Source: Mucilaginibacter sp.
GTDB taxonomy: Bacteria > Bacteroidota > Bacteroidia > Sphingobacteriales > Sphingobacteriaceae
NCBI GenBank assembly: GCA_028288025.1
Contig: JAQBOM010000012.1
Span: 1 to 64,000 of the forward strand
Length of the DNA: 64,000 nucleotides
Direction of reading: 5' to 3'
A program made the translations under genes and the position numbers. Positions 17,343 to 26,632 of this stretch are shown piece after piece. A model generated the notes under the pieces. The model searched no databases. It was given only the letters and a program-made list of their open reading frames with translations, and was not told where the DNA came from. Position 1 is the stretch's first letter. Each line of letters opens with the position of its first letter.

Positions 17343-18632
17343 ATGTATTACTTTATAACCGTTCTCTTCGTTCTACTGTCAGCAAAAGGATCGTTCCTGT
17401 ATTTCGGAAACGTTTGGTGGTTTCTGATTGATTTTATAATTATTTGGGTTGGACTCGAAAAAGGAAGATTTACTAAAAAAGACTTTAGATTCCTGGTAAT
17501 TTTCTCGTCTGTTTATATTGGGTACTGCACATTCCGTTCCGTTTTCCTGGTTCATTTGCCTGTAAGTTTTTGGCTAAGCGATATAGCGTTTTTGTTCAAA
17601 TTCCTGCTCACCAGCTTTCTTTATTGTGCTGTGTTAAAAGATAAAGCTATCCATTACCTAACCAGGGTAATCATCCAGTTAGCGATCATATCAATACCTC
17701 TTTATGTACTGCAATTAATTTCCGGTGATTTGGTTTATAATTTCGGGAAGCTCATTAACCTGCCACCCCATTTTACCAATTTGCAGTATACAAATTTCCT
17801 GGTTTTTACTTATGTAAAACAACATGCCATCAGAAATTCGGGTTTTTCGTGGGAGCCTGGTGCATTTGGCTACTTCCTCAATATGGCGCTTATTATGCAC
17901 CTGCTTACAAATAATTTTGTTTTTGATAAAAAGGCAAAATGGGTTGTCGTGGCTATTATTACCACCTTATCTACTACCTCATTTATTGCATTGCTGGTTA
18001 TTGTTCTTATATGCCTGAGAGCGAGGGGGGTGAAGTTAGGTACGCTAATTATTTTTATTGTACCGGCCCTGTTTATTATGATATTTCAGCTTCCTTTCCT
18101 ATTCGAAAAGATAGCTTATATATATAATCGTGACTCGGAGGATATGAACAATATCGACTTTTTGAGCCGTTGGTATTATCAAAGAGGACAACAGATGCCG
18201 TTAAACCGGTTTTCAAGCATGCTGTACCTAATCCAACTATTCGGTACCAATTTGATCTGGGGAATTTCGAACATTTACGAAGATTCAGTTCCGATTCTGA
18301 AAACTATAAATATTTCAAATGGCATTTTTGCATTTATGGCCAAGTTTGGGTTCATCGGGTTAGCCTATTTGCTTGAGAGGTGTTACGTGTTATTCAAAAA
18401 ATATACGTATAGCATGGAAATAAGTTTATACTGTGTGGTGGTCATACTTATTCTTGGATTCGGGGAGCAAATATTTCTGATACCCTTAATGATGTGCTTT
18501 TTCTTTTTATACTATTATTCAGAACCTGAAGAATCTGAGGAGCACATGATAGAGCTGGATCCGGAGCAGCCGGTAACCAGGCGCCCCGCCTTTAAGAGAA
18601 GGATAGGTATGAATGTTTCCAAAATGGAATAA
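17343..18632 (+). CDS. Wzy-like O-antigen/EPS polymerase, paralogue 1
   Basis: 429-residue membrane protein with roughly ten hydrophobic segments and a large loop containing HAIRNSGFSWEPGAFGYFLNMAL, the kind of extracytoplasmic loop motif found in Wzy/O-antigen polymerase families. The C-terminus is a charged cytoplasmic tail (PEEPEESEEHMIEL-like). Position after the flippase supports a repeat-unit polymerase role. It is strongly similar along its whole length to the next gene: both begin MYYFIT and share GLEKGRFTK, FWLSDI, LYCAVLKDKAIHYL and QMPLNRFSSM. Weak primary conservation in this family means the function rests on context and topology. Confidence 0.8.
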   Translation: MYYFITVLFVLLSAKGSFLYFGNVWWFLIDFIIIWVGLEKGRFTKKDFRFLVIFSSVYIGYCTFRSVFLVHLPVSFWLSDIAFLFKFLLTSFLYCAVLKDKAIHYLTRVIIQLAIISIPLYVLQLISGDLVYNFGKLINLPPHFTNLQYTNFLVFTYVKQHAIRNSGFSWEPGAFGYFLNMALIMHLLTNNFVFDKKAKWVVVAIITTLSTTSFIALLVIVLICLRARGVKLGTLIIFIVPALFIMIFQLPFLFEKIAYIYNRDSEDMNNIDFLSRWYYQRGQQMPLNRFSSMLYLIQLFGTNLIWGISNIYEDSVPILKTINISNGIFAFMAKFGFIGLAYLLERCYVLFKKYTYSMEISLYCVVVILILGFGEQIFLIPLMMCFFFLYYYSEPEESEEHMIELDPEQPVTRRPAFKRRIGMNVSKME

Positions 18633-18659
18633 TCACTCACTGAAATAATACTTGATGAG

Positions 18660-19925
18660 ATGTACTACTTTATCACCCTTCTTTTTGTTTTTCTTTCCTC
18701 GAGGGGCTCTTTTTTTTATTTTTCAAATATATGGTGGATTTTGATCGACCTGATCATTATATGGGCTGGCCTGGAAAAAGGAAGATTTACTAAAAGTGAT
18801 TTTAGACTGTTCCTGACCTTTTCATTGATTTACATTGGATTTTGTACCATCCGGTCACTCTTCCTGGTTCATTTGTCAATGGGTTTTTGGCTCAGCGATA
18901 TTTTATTTTTATTCAAATTTATTTTTACGAGTTTTCTTTACTGTGCCGTTTTAAAGGACAAGGCAATTCATTACTTAATAAAGGTTATTACCCAGCTGGC
19001 AATAATCTCGATACCTTTTTATTTTTTGCAACTGATATCGGCTGATTTGGTTTACGCCTTTGGCAAGCTTATTAACCTTCCCCCACATCTCCCCGGTCGC
19101 GAATACGTCAATTTTATAGTATTTACTTATGTAAAACAACATGCCCTGCGCAATTCGGGCTTTTCATGGGAGCCCGGAGCATTTGGGTTCTTTTTAAATA
19201 TGGCACTGATGATGCACTTGTTAACCAATGCATTTACTTTTGATAAAAAGGCGATTTGGCTTGGCCTGGCAATCATTACCACACTCTCAACTACCTCATA
19301 CCTAGCGTTATGGATAATTATCTTTTTATACTTCAGGGCTAATGATGTAAAATTTAGCAAACTAATGTTCTTTATAATTCCGGTGGCATTAGTACTTGCT
19401 TTCCAGTTACCGTTTCTGTTAAACAAGATAAGTTTTATATATGCCAATGATTCGCAGGACATGATGCGTATCGAATTCCTGAGTAAATGGTATTATAAGC
19501 ATGGAGAACAAATGCCGTTAAACCGATTTTCGAGCATGATTTACCTATGCCGGTTATTTGGCGCCAATATGATATGGGGTGTTTCAAATATCTTCGAAGA
19601 AACTGTGCCGATCCTTAAAAACATAAATATTTCAAATGGCATTTTTGAATTTATGGCAAAATTTGGTTTGCTGGGATTGGTCTTTTTTTTAAACAGGTGT
19701 TATAGTTTGTTCAGAAAATTTACAACTGTCGAGATAAGTCTGTATTGTTTACTGGTAATTCTTATCCTGGGTTTCAGCGAGTCGATATTTGTGGTGTCGT
19801 TAATGATATGCTTTTTTTTCCTGTATCACTATTATTCCGAATATAATGGCGCTGTAGACGAGGAGCCACTAACGCGTGGCCTGGCAATCAAAACGGTAAA
19901 AAATGCCCGCCTGCTAAAATTGTAA
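18660..19925 (+). CDS. Wzy-like O-antigen/EPS polymerase, paralogue 2 (tandem duplicate)
   Basis: 421-residue membrane protein, a tandem paralogue of the gene ending at 18632; the gap is 27 bp. Identity is high through the transmembrane core and the loop (RNSGFSWEPGAFGFFLNMAL), and lower in the loop between helices near NRDSEDMNNIDF/ANDSQDMMRIEF and in the C-terminal tail, where the acidic tail of paralogue 1 is replaced by a short basic one (KTVKNARLLKL). Both copies are intact, so neither looks like a pseudogene. They may make different linkages, or one may act as a ligase or as a second polymerase. Confidence 0.8.
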   Translation: MYYFITLLFVFLSSRGSFFYFSNIWWILIDLIIIWAGLEKGRFTKSDFRLFLTFSLIYIGFCTIRSLFLVHLSMGFWLSDILFLFKFIFTSFLYCAVLKDKAIHYLIKVITQLAIISIPFYFLQLISADLVYAFGKLINLPPHLPGREYVNFIVFTYVKQHALRNSGFSWEPGAFGFFLNMALMMHLLTNAFTFDKKAIWLGLAIITTLSTTSYLALWIIIFLYFRANDVKFSKLMFFIIPVALVLAFQLPFLLNKISFIYANDSQDMMRIEFLSKWYYKHGEQMPLNRFSSMIYLCRLFGANMIWGVSNIFEETVPILKNINISNGIFEFMAKFGLLGLVFFLNRCYSLFRKFTTVEISLYCLLVILILGFSESIFVVSLMICFFFLYHYYSEYNGAVDEEPLTRGLAIKTVKNARLLKL

Positions 19926-19983
19926 AACGCTAAAACTTTATTGGTTGAATTACATTATATAAACAAATTAAATAAAAAAGATT

Positions 19984-21222
19984 TTGAAAGTACTTTGGTT
20001 TTCCTTATCCCCCGGACTAAGCAGCGCTCACCTAAACGACAACTATAAAGGCTGCGGATGGATAAAAGCCCTCGAGAAAAATATACAGGATAAAGTCGAG
20101 CTGTCTATAGTGTTTTACCAGGACAGGTTTATTGAGCCATTTACGTTAGGGCCAACGAAATATTTTCCGGTCAACAGGTATAAACACGGCAAATTTTCAA
20201 AAGCGAAAAGGCGGCTGTTTAATGGCATTGAAGACGAAGATGATGTTAAGGAATTTGTTCAGATAGTTAATGAGGTTAAGCCCGACCTGATTCATGTACA
20301 CGGCACAGAAGGGCCTTTTGGCCTGGTGCAAAAATTTGTGGATATCCCAACTGTTGTGTCCATTCAGGGTACTATCACTGTGTACAGATACAAGTATTTT
20401 TCAACGATTTCGTACCTCGATACACTCAGATTTTCGCGCTTAAAGGATCTTTTACTTTTGCGCTCATTTGTTAACGTTTATAAAGAGTTTGCAAAAAAGG
20501 CGGCGAGGGAGCAGGAGATTTACGACCATTCAAAACACTTTATAGGCCGAACAGCATGGGACAGGCGGGTTACGCTGGTTATGGCGCCCGCAGCCGGATA
20601 TTATCACAATGATGAGATTTTACAGGACTCATTTTACAAGTATGAATGGAAAAATAAATTAGATGCCAAACTGATCCTGTTTACAACCAACGGCCCCAAT
20701 ATTTATAAGGGGATTGAAACCTTGCTGGATTGTACGCATTTGCTTGACGGTATAAATGTTAATTACGAATGGCAGGTTGCCGGGCTCAGCAGAAATGATG
20801 AGGTGGTGAAAATCGCATCCAAAAGCATTGGGAAGCCGGTGTCAAATAATATTAAGTTTATGGGTAAACTTGACGAAGAGTTGCTGTCGCAGACGCTATT
20901 AAAGGCTCATATATACATCTCGGTCTCACACATCGAAAATAGTCCCAATAGCTTATGCGAGGCGCAAATTTTAGGTTTGCCGTGTATTGCTACACATGCG
21001 GGTGGCACAAACAGTTTACTGGAAGATGGCGTCGAGGGTATCTTAATTCAGGACGGCGACCCTTACGTGATGGCGGGTGCAATAATTGAAATGAAAAACA
21101 ATTTTGATAAAGCAATTGTATATGGAGAGAACTCCCGGAAAAAGGCATTAAAAAGGCATGACCCGGAAAAAATAACAAATGATTTATTAGAAATTTATAA
21201 AACCATTTTAAACAGAAATTAA
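19984..21222 (+). CDS. glycosyltransferase family 4 (GT-B)
   Basis: 412-residue cytoplasmic transferase. The N-terminal Rossmann domain begins KVLWFSLSPGLSS and includes PDLIHVHGTEGPFG; the C-terminal domain has the GT4 nucleotide-sugar site with the EX7E motif (ENSPNSLCE) followed by AQILGLPCIATHAGG. It retains the donor sugar and transfers it to the growing lipid-linked unit. The start is a TTG at 19984, chosen because the family begins directly with the first beta strand and there is no usable ATG nearby. The next gene starts 7 bp after the stop. Confidence 0.88.
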   Translation: MKVLWFSLSPGLSSAHLNDNYKGCGWIKALEKNIQDKVELSIVFYQDRFIEPFTLGPTKYFPVNRYKHGKFSKAKRRLFNGIEDEDDVKEFVQIVNEVKPDLIHVHGTEGPFGLVQKFVDIPTVVSIQGTITVYRYKYFSTISYLDTLRFSRLKDLLLLRSFVNVYKEFAKKAAREQEIYDHSKHFIGRTAWDRRVTLVMAPAAGYYHNDEILQDSFYKYEWKNKLDAKLILFTTNGPNIYKGIETLLDCTHLLDGINVNYEWQVAGLSRNDEVVKIASKSIGKPVSNNIKFMGKLDEELLSQTLLKAHIYISVSHIENSPNSLCEAQILGLPCIATHAGGTNSLLEDGVEGILIQDGDPYVMAGAIIEMKNNFDKAIVYGENSRKKALKRHDPEKITNDLLEIYKTILNRN

Positions 21223-21229
21223 GGACTAT

Positions 21230-22096
21230 ATGCAAAATAAGTTGAAAATTGCTGCGCTTGCATGTTCCTACAATAGGTTAGAGAAGACGGCTTCATTTTT
21301 AAAAAGTGTATTATCTCAATCGCTTCCGGAAAATTACGCACTGGAGGTATATCTTTTGGATGATAATTCTCCTGACGGGACTGCAGATTATGTCCGCAAT
21401 CATTTCCCTTCGGTAAAACTTGTTGAGGGCAGCGGTTCTTTGTTTTGGGCCGGAGGGATGCGAACACTTTGGTCGCATGTACTAAAGCAAGACGATTACG
21501 ACTTTTATTTACTGCTTAATGACGACGTGGTGTTGTACGACGGAGCGATAGAGCGATTGCTGGCTGCTTACAACCTATCCAAATTTCCTGATAATATTAT
21601 ACTCGGCAGCGTACAACACCCGGGCAAACCTAAAGTTACTTATGGTGGTTTCAAACTGACAAGTAAGCTAATGGGGTTAACTTCGTTAGAAACACCTGAT
21701 CCGGACAATTTAAAAGCCTGCGATATAGGGAACGCAAATATTATGTTGGTCGACCGTTCAACGGTCAATAAAATAGGAATTTTATCAGACGCATATACCC
21801 ATGCCTTTGCCGACTTCGACTATACATTAACCGCCAATAAAAATGGTGTGAAAGTTTGGCTTGGCCCGGGTTTTTATGGCTCCTGCGAAAATGATCACGG
21901 CCTGAGTTGGCTTCCGCAAACCACTCCTTTAAAAAAGCGCATCGAATATTTATACAGCCCTAAGGGAATAGCCCTTAAAGAATACATGCTTTATATTAAA
22001 AGGCATTTTCCGTACGCGTTACCTGATAAATATGTAAAAGCCTGGTTAAAAACACTATTCCCCTTTGTGTACGATACCTTTAAAAAAACGACATAA
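21230..22096 (+). CDS. glycosyltransferase family 2 (GT-A)
   Basis: 288 residues with a GT-A fold. It starts IAALACSYNRLEKT, has VYLLDDNSPDGTADYV (first Asp pair, nucleotide binding), then LLLNDDVVLYDGAIE, where NDD is the metal-binding DXD-type motif, and a C-terminal acceptor block (FYGSCENDHGLSWLP) with a candidate catalytic Asp. It resembles the rhamnosyltransferase-like branch, but the sugar is not predictable. In the EPS operon, 7 bp after the GT4 gene. Confidence 0.88.
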   Translation: MQNKLKIAALACSYNRLEKTASFLKSVLSQSLPENYALEVYLLDDNSPDGTADYVRNHFPSVKLVEGSGSLFWAGGMRTLWSHVLKQDDYDFYLLLNDDVVLYDGAIERLLAAYNLSKFPDNIILGSVQHPGKPKVTYGGFKLTSKLMGLTSLETPDPDNLKACDIGNANIMLVDRSTVNKIGILSDAYTHAFADFDYTLTANKNGVKVWLGPGFYGSCENDHGLSWLPQTTPLKKRIEYLYSPKGIALKEYMLYIKRHFPYALPDKYVKAWLKTLFPFVYDTFKKTT

Positions 22097-22180
22097 GCCA
22101 TAACATTAGAGCCGGTCCTCACTTTTTTTGCTAATTGGATTTAATAAGCGGTTAATAATCAAATAAAAGTCAATAGAGAT

Positions 22181-23380
22181 ATGACGAAAGTTTTAATAAT
22201 GCATAATGATTTGCGGGCCTACTGGAAACGAAGAGTATTTTTTTTGCGCGATTTTTTAAAATCAAAAAATATTTACCTGTATGCCGTTGAATTATTCGGA
22301 AAAGGCTCTCCGTACGAATTTGATCCGTTTATACAAACTGAAACCTGGTGGGACTGCCTCTTTCCCGAACATAGTTTTGCAGACCTGTCGGCAGCACAAA
22401 TTAAAAAAGCGGTGTTTAAAAAGTTGGATGAGATTAACCCGGATGTTATAATAGCAGGATCTGTGGCATTTTCATCTGGCGCGCTGGGCTTAAGGTGGGC
22501 CAAAAGAAATAAAAAGAAATTTATCATGTTTGATGATGCCAAAGCCACCGATGTAAAAAGAAACCCCGTTGTACAAACAGTAAAAAATTTAATCATCAAT
22601 CAAATCGACGCATTTTGGCTTCCGTCAACAAATTATACCGACGAATACGCGGCGCTTTATAGTAAAAAATCAGTGCATTATTTTTTTGGTTTTAATTGTA
22701 TTGACAACGATCTTTTTAAATTCCACGGCGAAAAAAGCTTTAACAATGGAAAGATCATCAGCGTTTGCCGGTTGGTGCCCAAGAAAAATATGGAAAACCT
22801 GTTAAAGATATGGCAGTTTGTTGAAGAGAATAATGATTACTACAAACTTACCATAATTGGGGATGGGCCGTTATTAAATGACTTAAAAATACTTGCAAAC
22901 ACATTGGGCCTTCACCGGGTGGAGTTCCTGGGCGCCGTACCGAATGATCAGTTACCAAAATATATGCATGAGGCCGATGCGTTTATATCATCCAGTTTAG
23001 CCGAAAGTTGGGGGTTGATGGTTAACGAGGCTATGGCGGCCGGCTTACCTGTATTATTAAGCGACAGGATAAATGCAGCGGGCACCCTGCTCAAAGAGGG
23101 CATCAATGGGTATGGGTTTGATGCTCAGAATATCCATGAAATGCAGAAAAAGGTAATGGACTTTATTGACTTGCCTGAAAACGAAAAGAAAGAAATGTCT
23201 AACAACTCATTGCGGATCATAGGTACAATGGACTACGAAAATATGGGCACCCAACTGGTATCAATGCTTAAAATATTGGCTGCTGAACCGCCTAAAAAAA
23301 TTGGATTGCTGCCCTATACCGCCATTAATTTATGGCCCGGAAGATATAATACAAAAGGGTGGGATAACGTGAAGCAATAA
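22181..23380 (+). CDS. glycosyltransferase family 4 (GT-B)
   Basis: 399 residues. The N-terminus (KVLIMHNDLRAYWKRRVFFL) is a Rossmann domain with PDVIIAGSVAFSSGALGLRW. The C-terminal domain has SVCRLVPKKNMENLLKIW, GDGPLLNDL and the EX7E donor motif (ESWGLMVNE) followed by AMAAGLPVLLSD. It is a retaining transferase, unlike the inverting GT2 next to it, so the repeat unit contains at least two linkage types. An 84-bp gap separates it from the GT2 gene, but no terminator is visible. Confidence 0.88.
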   Translation: MTKVLIMHNDLRAYWKRRVFFLRDFLKSKNIYLYAVELFGKGSPYEFDPFIQTETWWDCLFPEHSFADLSAAQIKKAVFKKLDEINPDVIIAGSVAFSSGALGLRWAKRNKKKFIMFDDAKATDVKRNPVVQTVKNLIINQIDAFWLPSTNYTDEYAALYSKKSVHYFFGFNCIDNDLFKFHGEKSFNNGKIISVCRLVPKKNMENLLKIWQFVEENNDYYKLTIIGDGPLLNDLKILANTLGLHRVEFLGAVPNDQLPKYMHEADAFISSSLAESWGLMVNEAMAAGLPVLLSDRINAAGTLLKEGINGYGFDAQNIHEMQKKVMDFIDLPENEKKEMSNNSLRIIGTMDYENMGTQLVSMLKILAAEPPKKIGLLPYTAINLWPGRYNTKGWDNVKQ

Positions 23381-23437
23381 TAGCTTGCGTTGGTTTGCCG
23401 TCAATGGCGTAGCTGTCAAAAACTCTAACTGTTAACC

Positions 23438-24178
23438 ATGCTGATACCTGGAAATATAATTGCGAATGCCGACGATTTTGGTTTAAATACCGCTGTTAAC
23501 AAAGGTATATTACATTGCTACCAAAATGGTTACATCAACAGTACTTCAATAATGACCAACCGGTTGAATTTTGAGGAGGCCATCGATATGATACATGCGA
23601 ATAAGATCATAACCGATGTGGGTTTGCATGTTGATTTTATAAATTTTAAACCGGCCAGCGACTTTCCGGATAAAAAGTTCCTTACGAGTTCAGGTATCTG
23701 GGACCAGAAAAAAACAGATGATGTGTTTAACTTTTTTGATTCCCAAACAAAGCGTTTTTTTTTTGACGAGATCGATGCGCAGATTCAAAAGGTACTTAAA
23801 ACAGGCGTAAAGCTTACCCACATGGATACCCATCGCCATATTCACATTTTGCCGTGTTATTTCAAGATATTTATCAGAATTGCCAAACAATATAACTTGA
23901 AACTAAGGCTCGCACAAAGTTTTAATGAAGGAAATTATCTCAAGTTCCTCTACAGGAAATTCGTGAACAGAGAAATTAAAAAAGCCGGTTGCAACTATTC
24001 TGATTCTTTTAAAACAGTAGGTTATTTTTTAAACCATACTTACGATATTAATTCGCCGTTAACAACGGAAATTATGCTTCATCCGCTGATGAATGATTCG
24101 GGCGGGTTAACTGACCATTACTCAGCAGCTGATATTGTCGGTTGGATCTCGTGGCTAAAACAGTTCAATAAAGTTTAA
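23438..24178 (+). CDS. YdjC/ChbG-type carbohydrate deacetylase
   Basis: 246 residues starting with NIIANADDFGLNTAVNKGI, whose NADDFG motif carries the catalytic and metal-binding Asp pair of the YdjC family, and with LTHMDTHRHIHI, which supplies metal-binding His residues; HVDF and a C-terminal EIMLHP complete the site. Known members remove the N-acetyl group from oligosaccharides. No signal peptide, so it acts in the cytoplasm on a precursor or intermediate. Placed between the glycosyltransferases and a beta-helix protein, it may de-N-acetylate a sugar of the exopolysaccharide; a cationic polymer would be one consequence. That role is inferred from context. Confidence 0.85.
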   Translation: MLIPGNIIANADDFGLNTAVNKGILHCYQNGYINSTSIMTNRLNFEEAIDMIHANKIITDVGLHVDFINFKPASDFPDKKFLTSSGIWDQKKTDDVFNFFDSQTKRFFFDEIDAQIQKVLKTGVKLTHMDTHRHIHILPCYFKIFIRIAKQYNLKLRLAQSFNEGNYLKFLYRKFVNREIKKAGCNYSDSFKTVGYFLNHTYDINSPLTTEIMLHPLMNDSGGLTDHYSAADIVGWISWLKQFNKV

Positions 24179-24188
24179 TTGTATTAAA

Positions 24189-25106
24189 ATGAAAACCAGT
24201 TTTTTTTTTATCGTAGCGGGCGCATTAGCCTTAAGTACTAAAGGTGCGAAACCGGGTTTCTCGTATGCGATAAATCTCAACGGGTATCACGACCTAACCA
24301 TCACTGGTAAAGTTATAAATGGCGGTTCAGTTCCGGCCATAACGCTAACCAATTGCCATAATATACATATCACTAAAAATAGTTTGGGAAATTCAGCTGA
24401 TGCCGGCATTTATCTTCACAATTGCTATAATATTACCATTGATTATAATAAGATAGCCAACGTAAGCACCGGTGTGTATGTTGTAAATATATCAGGGGGT
24501 GGCATATCGGTCACCCATAACCAATTCCGTAACATGCATGGCCCTATGCCGCGCGGACAGTTTGTGCAATTCAATAACGTTAACGGCCCCTATAACACAA
24601 TAAGCTATAACCGGGGCGAAAATATACCTGGAGAAAGCAACCCCGAAGACGCAATTAACTTATTTAAAAGTACCGGCACTCCCGATAGCCCCATTAAGAT
24701 AGTTGGCAACCGGATAAGGGGCGGCGGGCCGAGCAAGTCTGGCGGTGGTATAATGCTCGGCGATAACGGTGGCGGCTACCAGGTAGCTTCCCGCAATATC
24801 CTGGTTGATCCCGGTCAATACGGTATCGCTGTTGCCGGGGGCGACCATATAGCACTGATAGGCAATGTGGTATATGGCCGGGCTCAATATTTCACCAATG
24901 TTGGTATATATGTGTGGGGCCAGGGTGGATATCACTGTTCAAATATTACCGTTAGCGGGAATAGGGTTAGGTTTATGAATGCTAAAAATATGGAAAACGA
25001 TAGCTGGATAGGTACAGGCGAAACAAAGCCGGCGGGGTGGGATACCAATGAATGGGGCGCACAGATAGGTCCCGCAATTTTACCCCGGGCCGTCGTTTCA
25101 TTTTAA
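24189..25106 (+). CDS. right-handed parallel beta-helix protein, exported
   Basis: 305 residues with a hydrophobic N-terminal segment (SFFFIVAGALALS) that can act as a signal peptide. The body is a series of rungs with the pattern NxxNITIxxNKIxN, for example HNIHITKNSLGNSADAGIYLHNCYNITIDYNKIANV and VAGGDHIALIGNVVYG, typical of pectate-lyase-like PbH1 solenoids. It begins 10 bp after the deacetylase, so it belongs to the operon. Such proteins in polysaccharide loci are often lyases or epimerases, or bind the polymer; no catalytic residues can be assigned with confidence. A strong terminator follows at 25125-25152. Confidence 0.8.
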   Translation: MKTSFFFIVAGALALSTKGAKPGFSYAINLNGYHDLTITGKVINGGSVPAITLTNCHNIHITKNSLGNSADAGIYLHNCYNITIDYNKIANVSTGVYVVNISGGGISVTHNQFRNMHGPMPRGQFVQFNNVNGPYNTISYNRGENIPGESNPEDAINLFKSTGTPDSPIKIVGNRIRGGGPSKSGGGIMLGDNGGGYQVASRNILVDPGQYGIAVAGGDHIALIGNVVYGRAQYFTNVGIYVWGQGGYHCSNITVSGNRVRFMNAKNMENDSWIGTGETKPAGWDTNEWGAQIGPAILPRAVVSF

Positions 25107-25633
25107 TTTAAATTAAATACTATCAAAGCCAAGGCGTCAATGCTTTGGCTTTTCTTGTTTATTTATACCGTTGTTTCAATGGCTATTTTCGAAGGGAAAT
25201 GTCATTGTGGGAAATAAAAATACTATAATTTAATCTTAGGCTATTTTTAATAAGTATAAAGGTGTCAATTATTTTCCTAAAATTAAAAGTGTATATTTTA
25301 TTGGACGATATCTTATACAGCGTTTTGGTTTTTTTTTCGAAAAAAGCCCATGCGATGCTACTTCGGCCCTTAGTCGGTCAATTTCCTCAGCTAATTTCAA
25401 AATAGTGCCGCGCTCATATCGGGTTTAAATGGGTCTATTTGTCGCTGATTTTCAGTGTATTATAGATAATCGACATGTTTGCGCCGGTTTTATTTTCTAT
25501 TTTGTTAAAGCAATTTCTTTAAATGGCTTAATACTTGCATTTAAGGTATTAATATTAATCAATGATAAATATATTGATTGATAAAACAACTTAAAGGAAT
25601 TAAAATATAAAATTAGTTAATGTAATTAACCAA
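25107..25633. other. 527-bp intergenic region
   Basis: Apart from the terminator at 25125-25152 there is no intact gene. The minus strand of 25269-25424 is open for 52 codons without an ATG and encodes a heptad-like helix (TILKLAEEIDRLRAEVA) and a basic tail (LFSKKKPKR), which looks like a gene remnant. The last 100 bp before 25634 are extremely AT-rich. Confidence 0.45.
25125..25152 (+). terminator. terminator of the main polysaccharide operon
   Basis: Stem AAAGCCAAGGC (25125-25135) with GCTTTGGCTTT (25142-25152), one G-T pair, loop GTCAAT, followed by TCTTGTTTATTT. It lies 18 bp after the beta-helix gene. Confidence 0.8.
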
Positions 25634-26458
25634 ATGGAAAGTCTCTCTACCGTTCAACTGTCAGGATATTCAATCTTAAGCTCTGATGTAAGTCAGCTAA
25701 AATACGACAGCAAATGTATTATAAATACTGTTAATCAATATTCGTACATTATTGCTGAAAATGATAAAGAATTTAAAAATGCCTTATTAAATTCTGATGT
25801 TTTATTGCCTGATGGCGTTGGTGTAACAGCTGCGGTTAAGTTAATAAATAACCAGTCGATCAAAAAAATTGCAGGTGCAGATGTGCACGAACATTTCCTG
25901 AATAAATTAAATGCAGAAGGCGGAAGCTGTTTTTACCTGGGCGCTTCTGACGCAACCTTAGGGAAAATAAAAGAGAAAATCAGCCGGGAATATCCCAGCA
26001 TTAAAGTTGGTGTATACTCTCCTCCGTTTAAACCATCTTTTTCTGACGAAGAAAATGCCGAAATGATCAGCAAAGTTAACGAATTCAAACCGGATGTGCT
26101 TTTTGTTGGCATGACCGCTCCCAAGCAGGAAAAATGGATATACAAGCATAAAGATAATTTAGACGCAGGCGCTGTTTGCGCAATAGGCGCTGTTTTCGAT
26201 TTCTTTGCAGGAACAGTTAACCGCCCGTCTAAATTTTGGCAAAACCTGGGCCTTGAGTGGTTTGTACGTTTGGTTAACGAGCCAAAACGTATGTATAAAA
26301 GATATCTGATTTACGGCCCTGCATTTGGTGTGGAGCTGTTAAGGATGAAAATAAACCAACTTTCTGGTAAATTCGCTCCCCATGTTCCGGAGAAACTGGC
26401 CCCTCAATATATCTCTCAAACCCAGCTTAATTATAATAACAATAAGTTAGCGGCTTAA
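25634..26458 (+). CDS. WecG/TagA/CpsF family glycosyltransferase (GT26)
   Basis: 274 residues with the full signature of the family: LLPDGVGVTAAVKL near residue 58, FYLGASDATLGKIKEKI, PDVLFVGMTAPKQEKWI, and the C-terminal block GAVFDFFAGTVNRP followed by FWQNLGLEWFVRLVNEPKRM. Members transfer a ManNAcA, ManNAc or similar sugar onto lipid-linked precursors at an early step. The C-terminal tail after residue 250 is polar and variable. It is bracketed by intergenic regions and its own terminator (26478-26531), so it is expressed separately from the operon upstream. Confidence 0.9.
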   Translation: MESLSTVQLSGYSILSSDVSQLKYDSKCIINTVNQYSYIIAENDKEFKNALLNSDVLLPDGVGVTAAVKLINNQSIKKIAGADVHEHFLNKLNAEGGSCFYLGASDATLGKIKEKISREYPSIKVGVYSPPFKPSFSDEENAEMISKVNEFKPDVLFVGMTAPKQEKWIYKHKDNLDAGAVCAIGAVFDFFAGTVNRPSKFWQNLGLEWFVRLVNEPKRMYKRYLIYGPAFGVELLRMKINQLSGKFAPHVPEKLAPQYISQTQLNYNNNKLAA

Positions 26459-26477
26459 AGATTCTTCCTTCAAGTAT

Positions 26478-26531
26478 AAATAGTTTTTCTTTGTGATTCC
26501 TGAATCATTTTGGAAAACTATTTTTTTTTTT
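26478..26531 (+). terminator. terminator of the GT26 gene
   Basis: 12-bp stem AAATAGTTTTTC (26478-26489) with GGAAAACTATTT (26512-26523), one T-G pair, a 22-nt loop, then T-run through 26531. Confidence 0.8.
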
Positions 26532-26632
26532 GAATGTTATTAAGCTGAATTTAAATAAAAGTATTATCATTAAATCAAAAATAAATTGTTAAAATTTGAG
26601 TGTACATTACTAAAACCCTCCCTATAAAAAAC

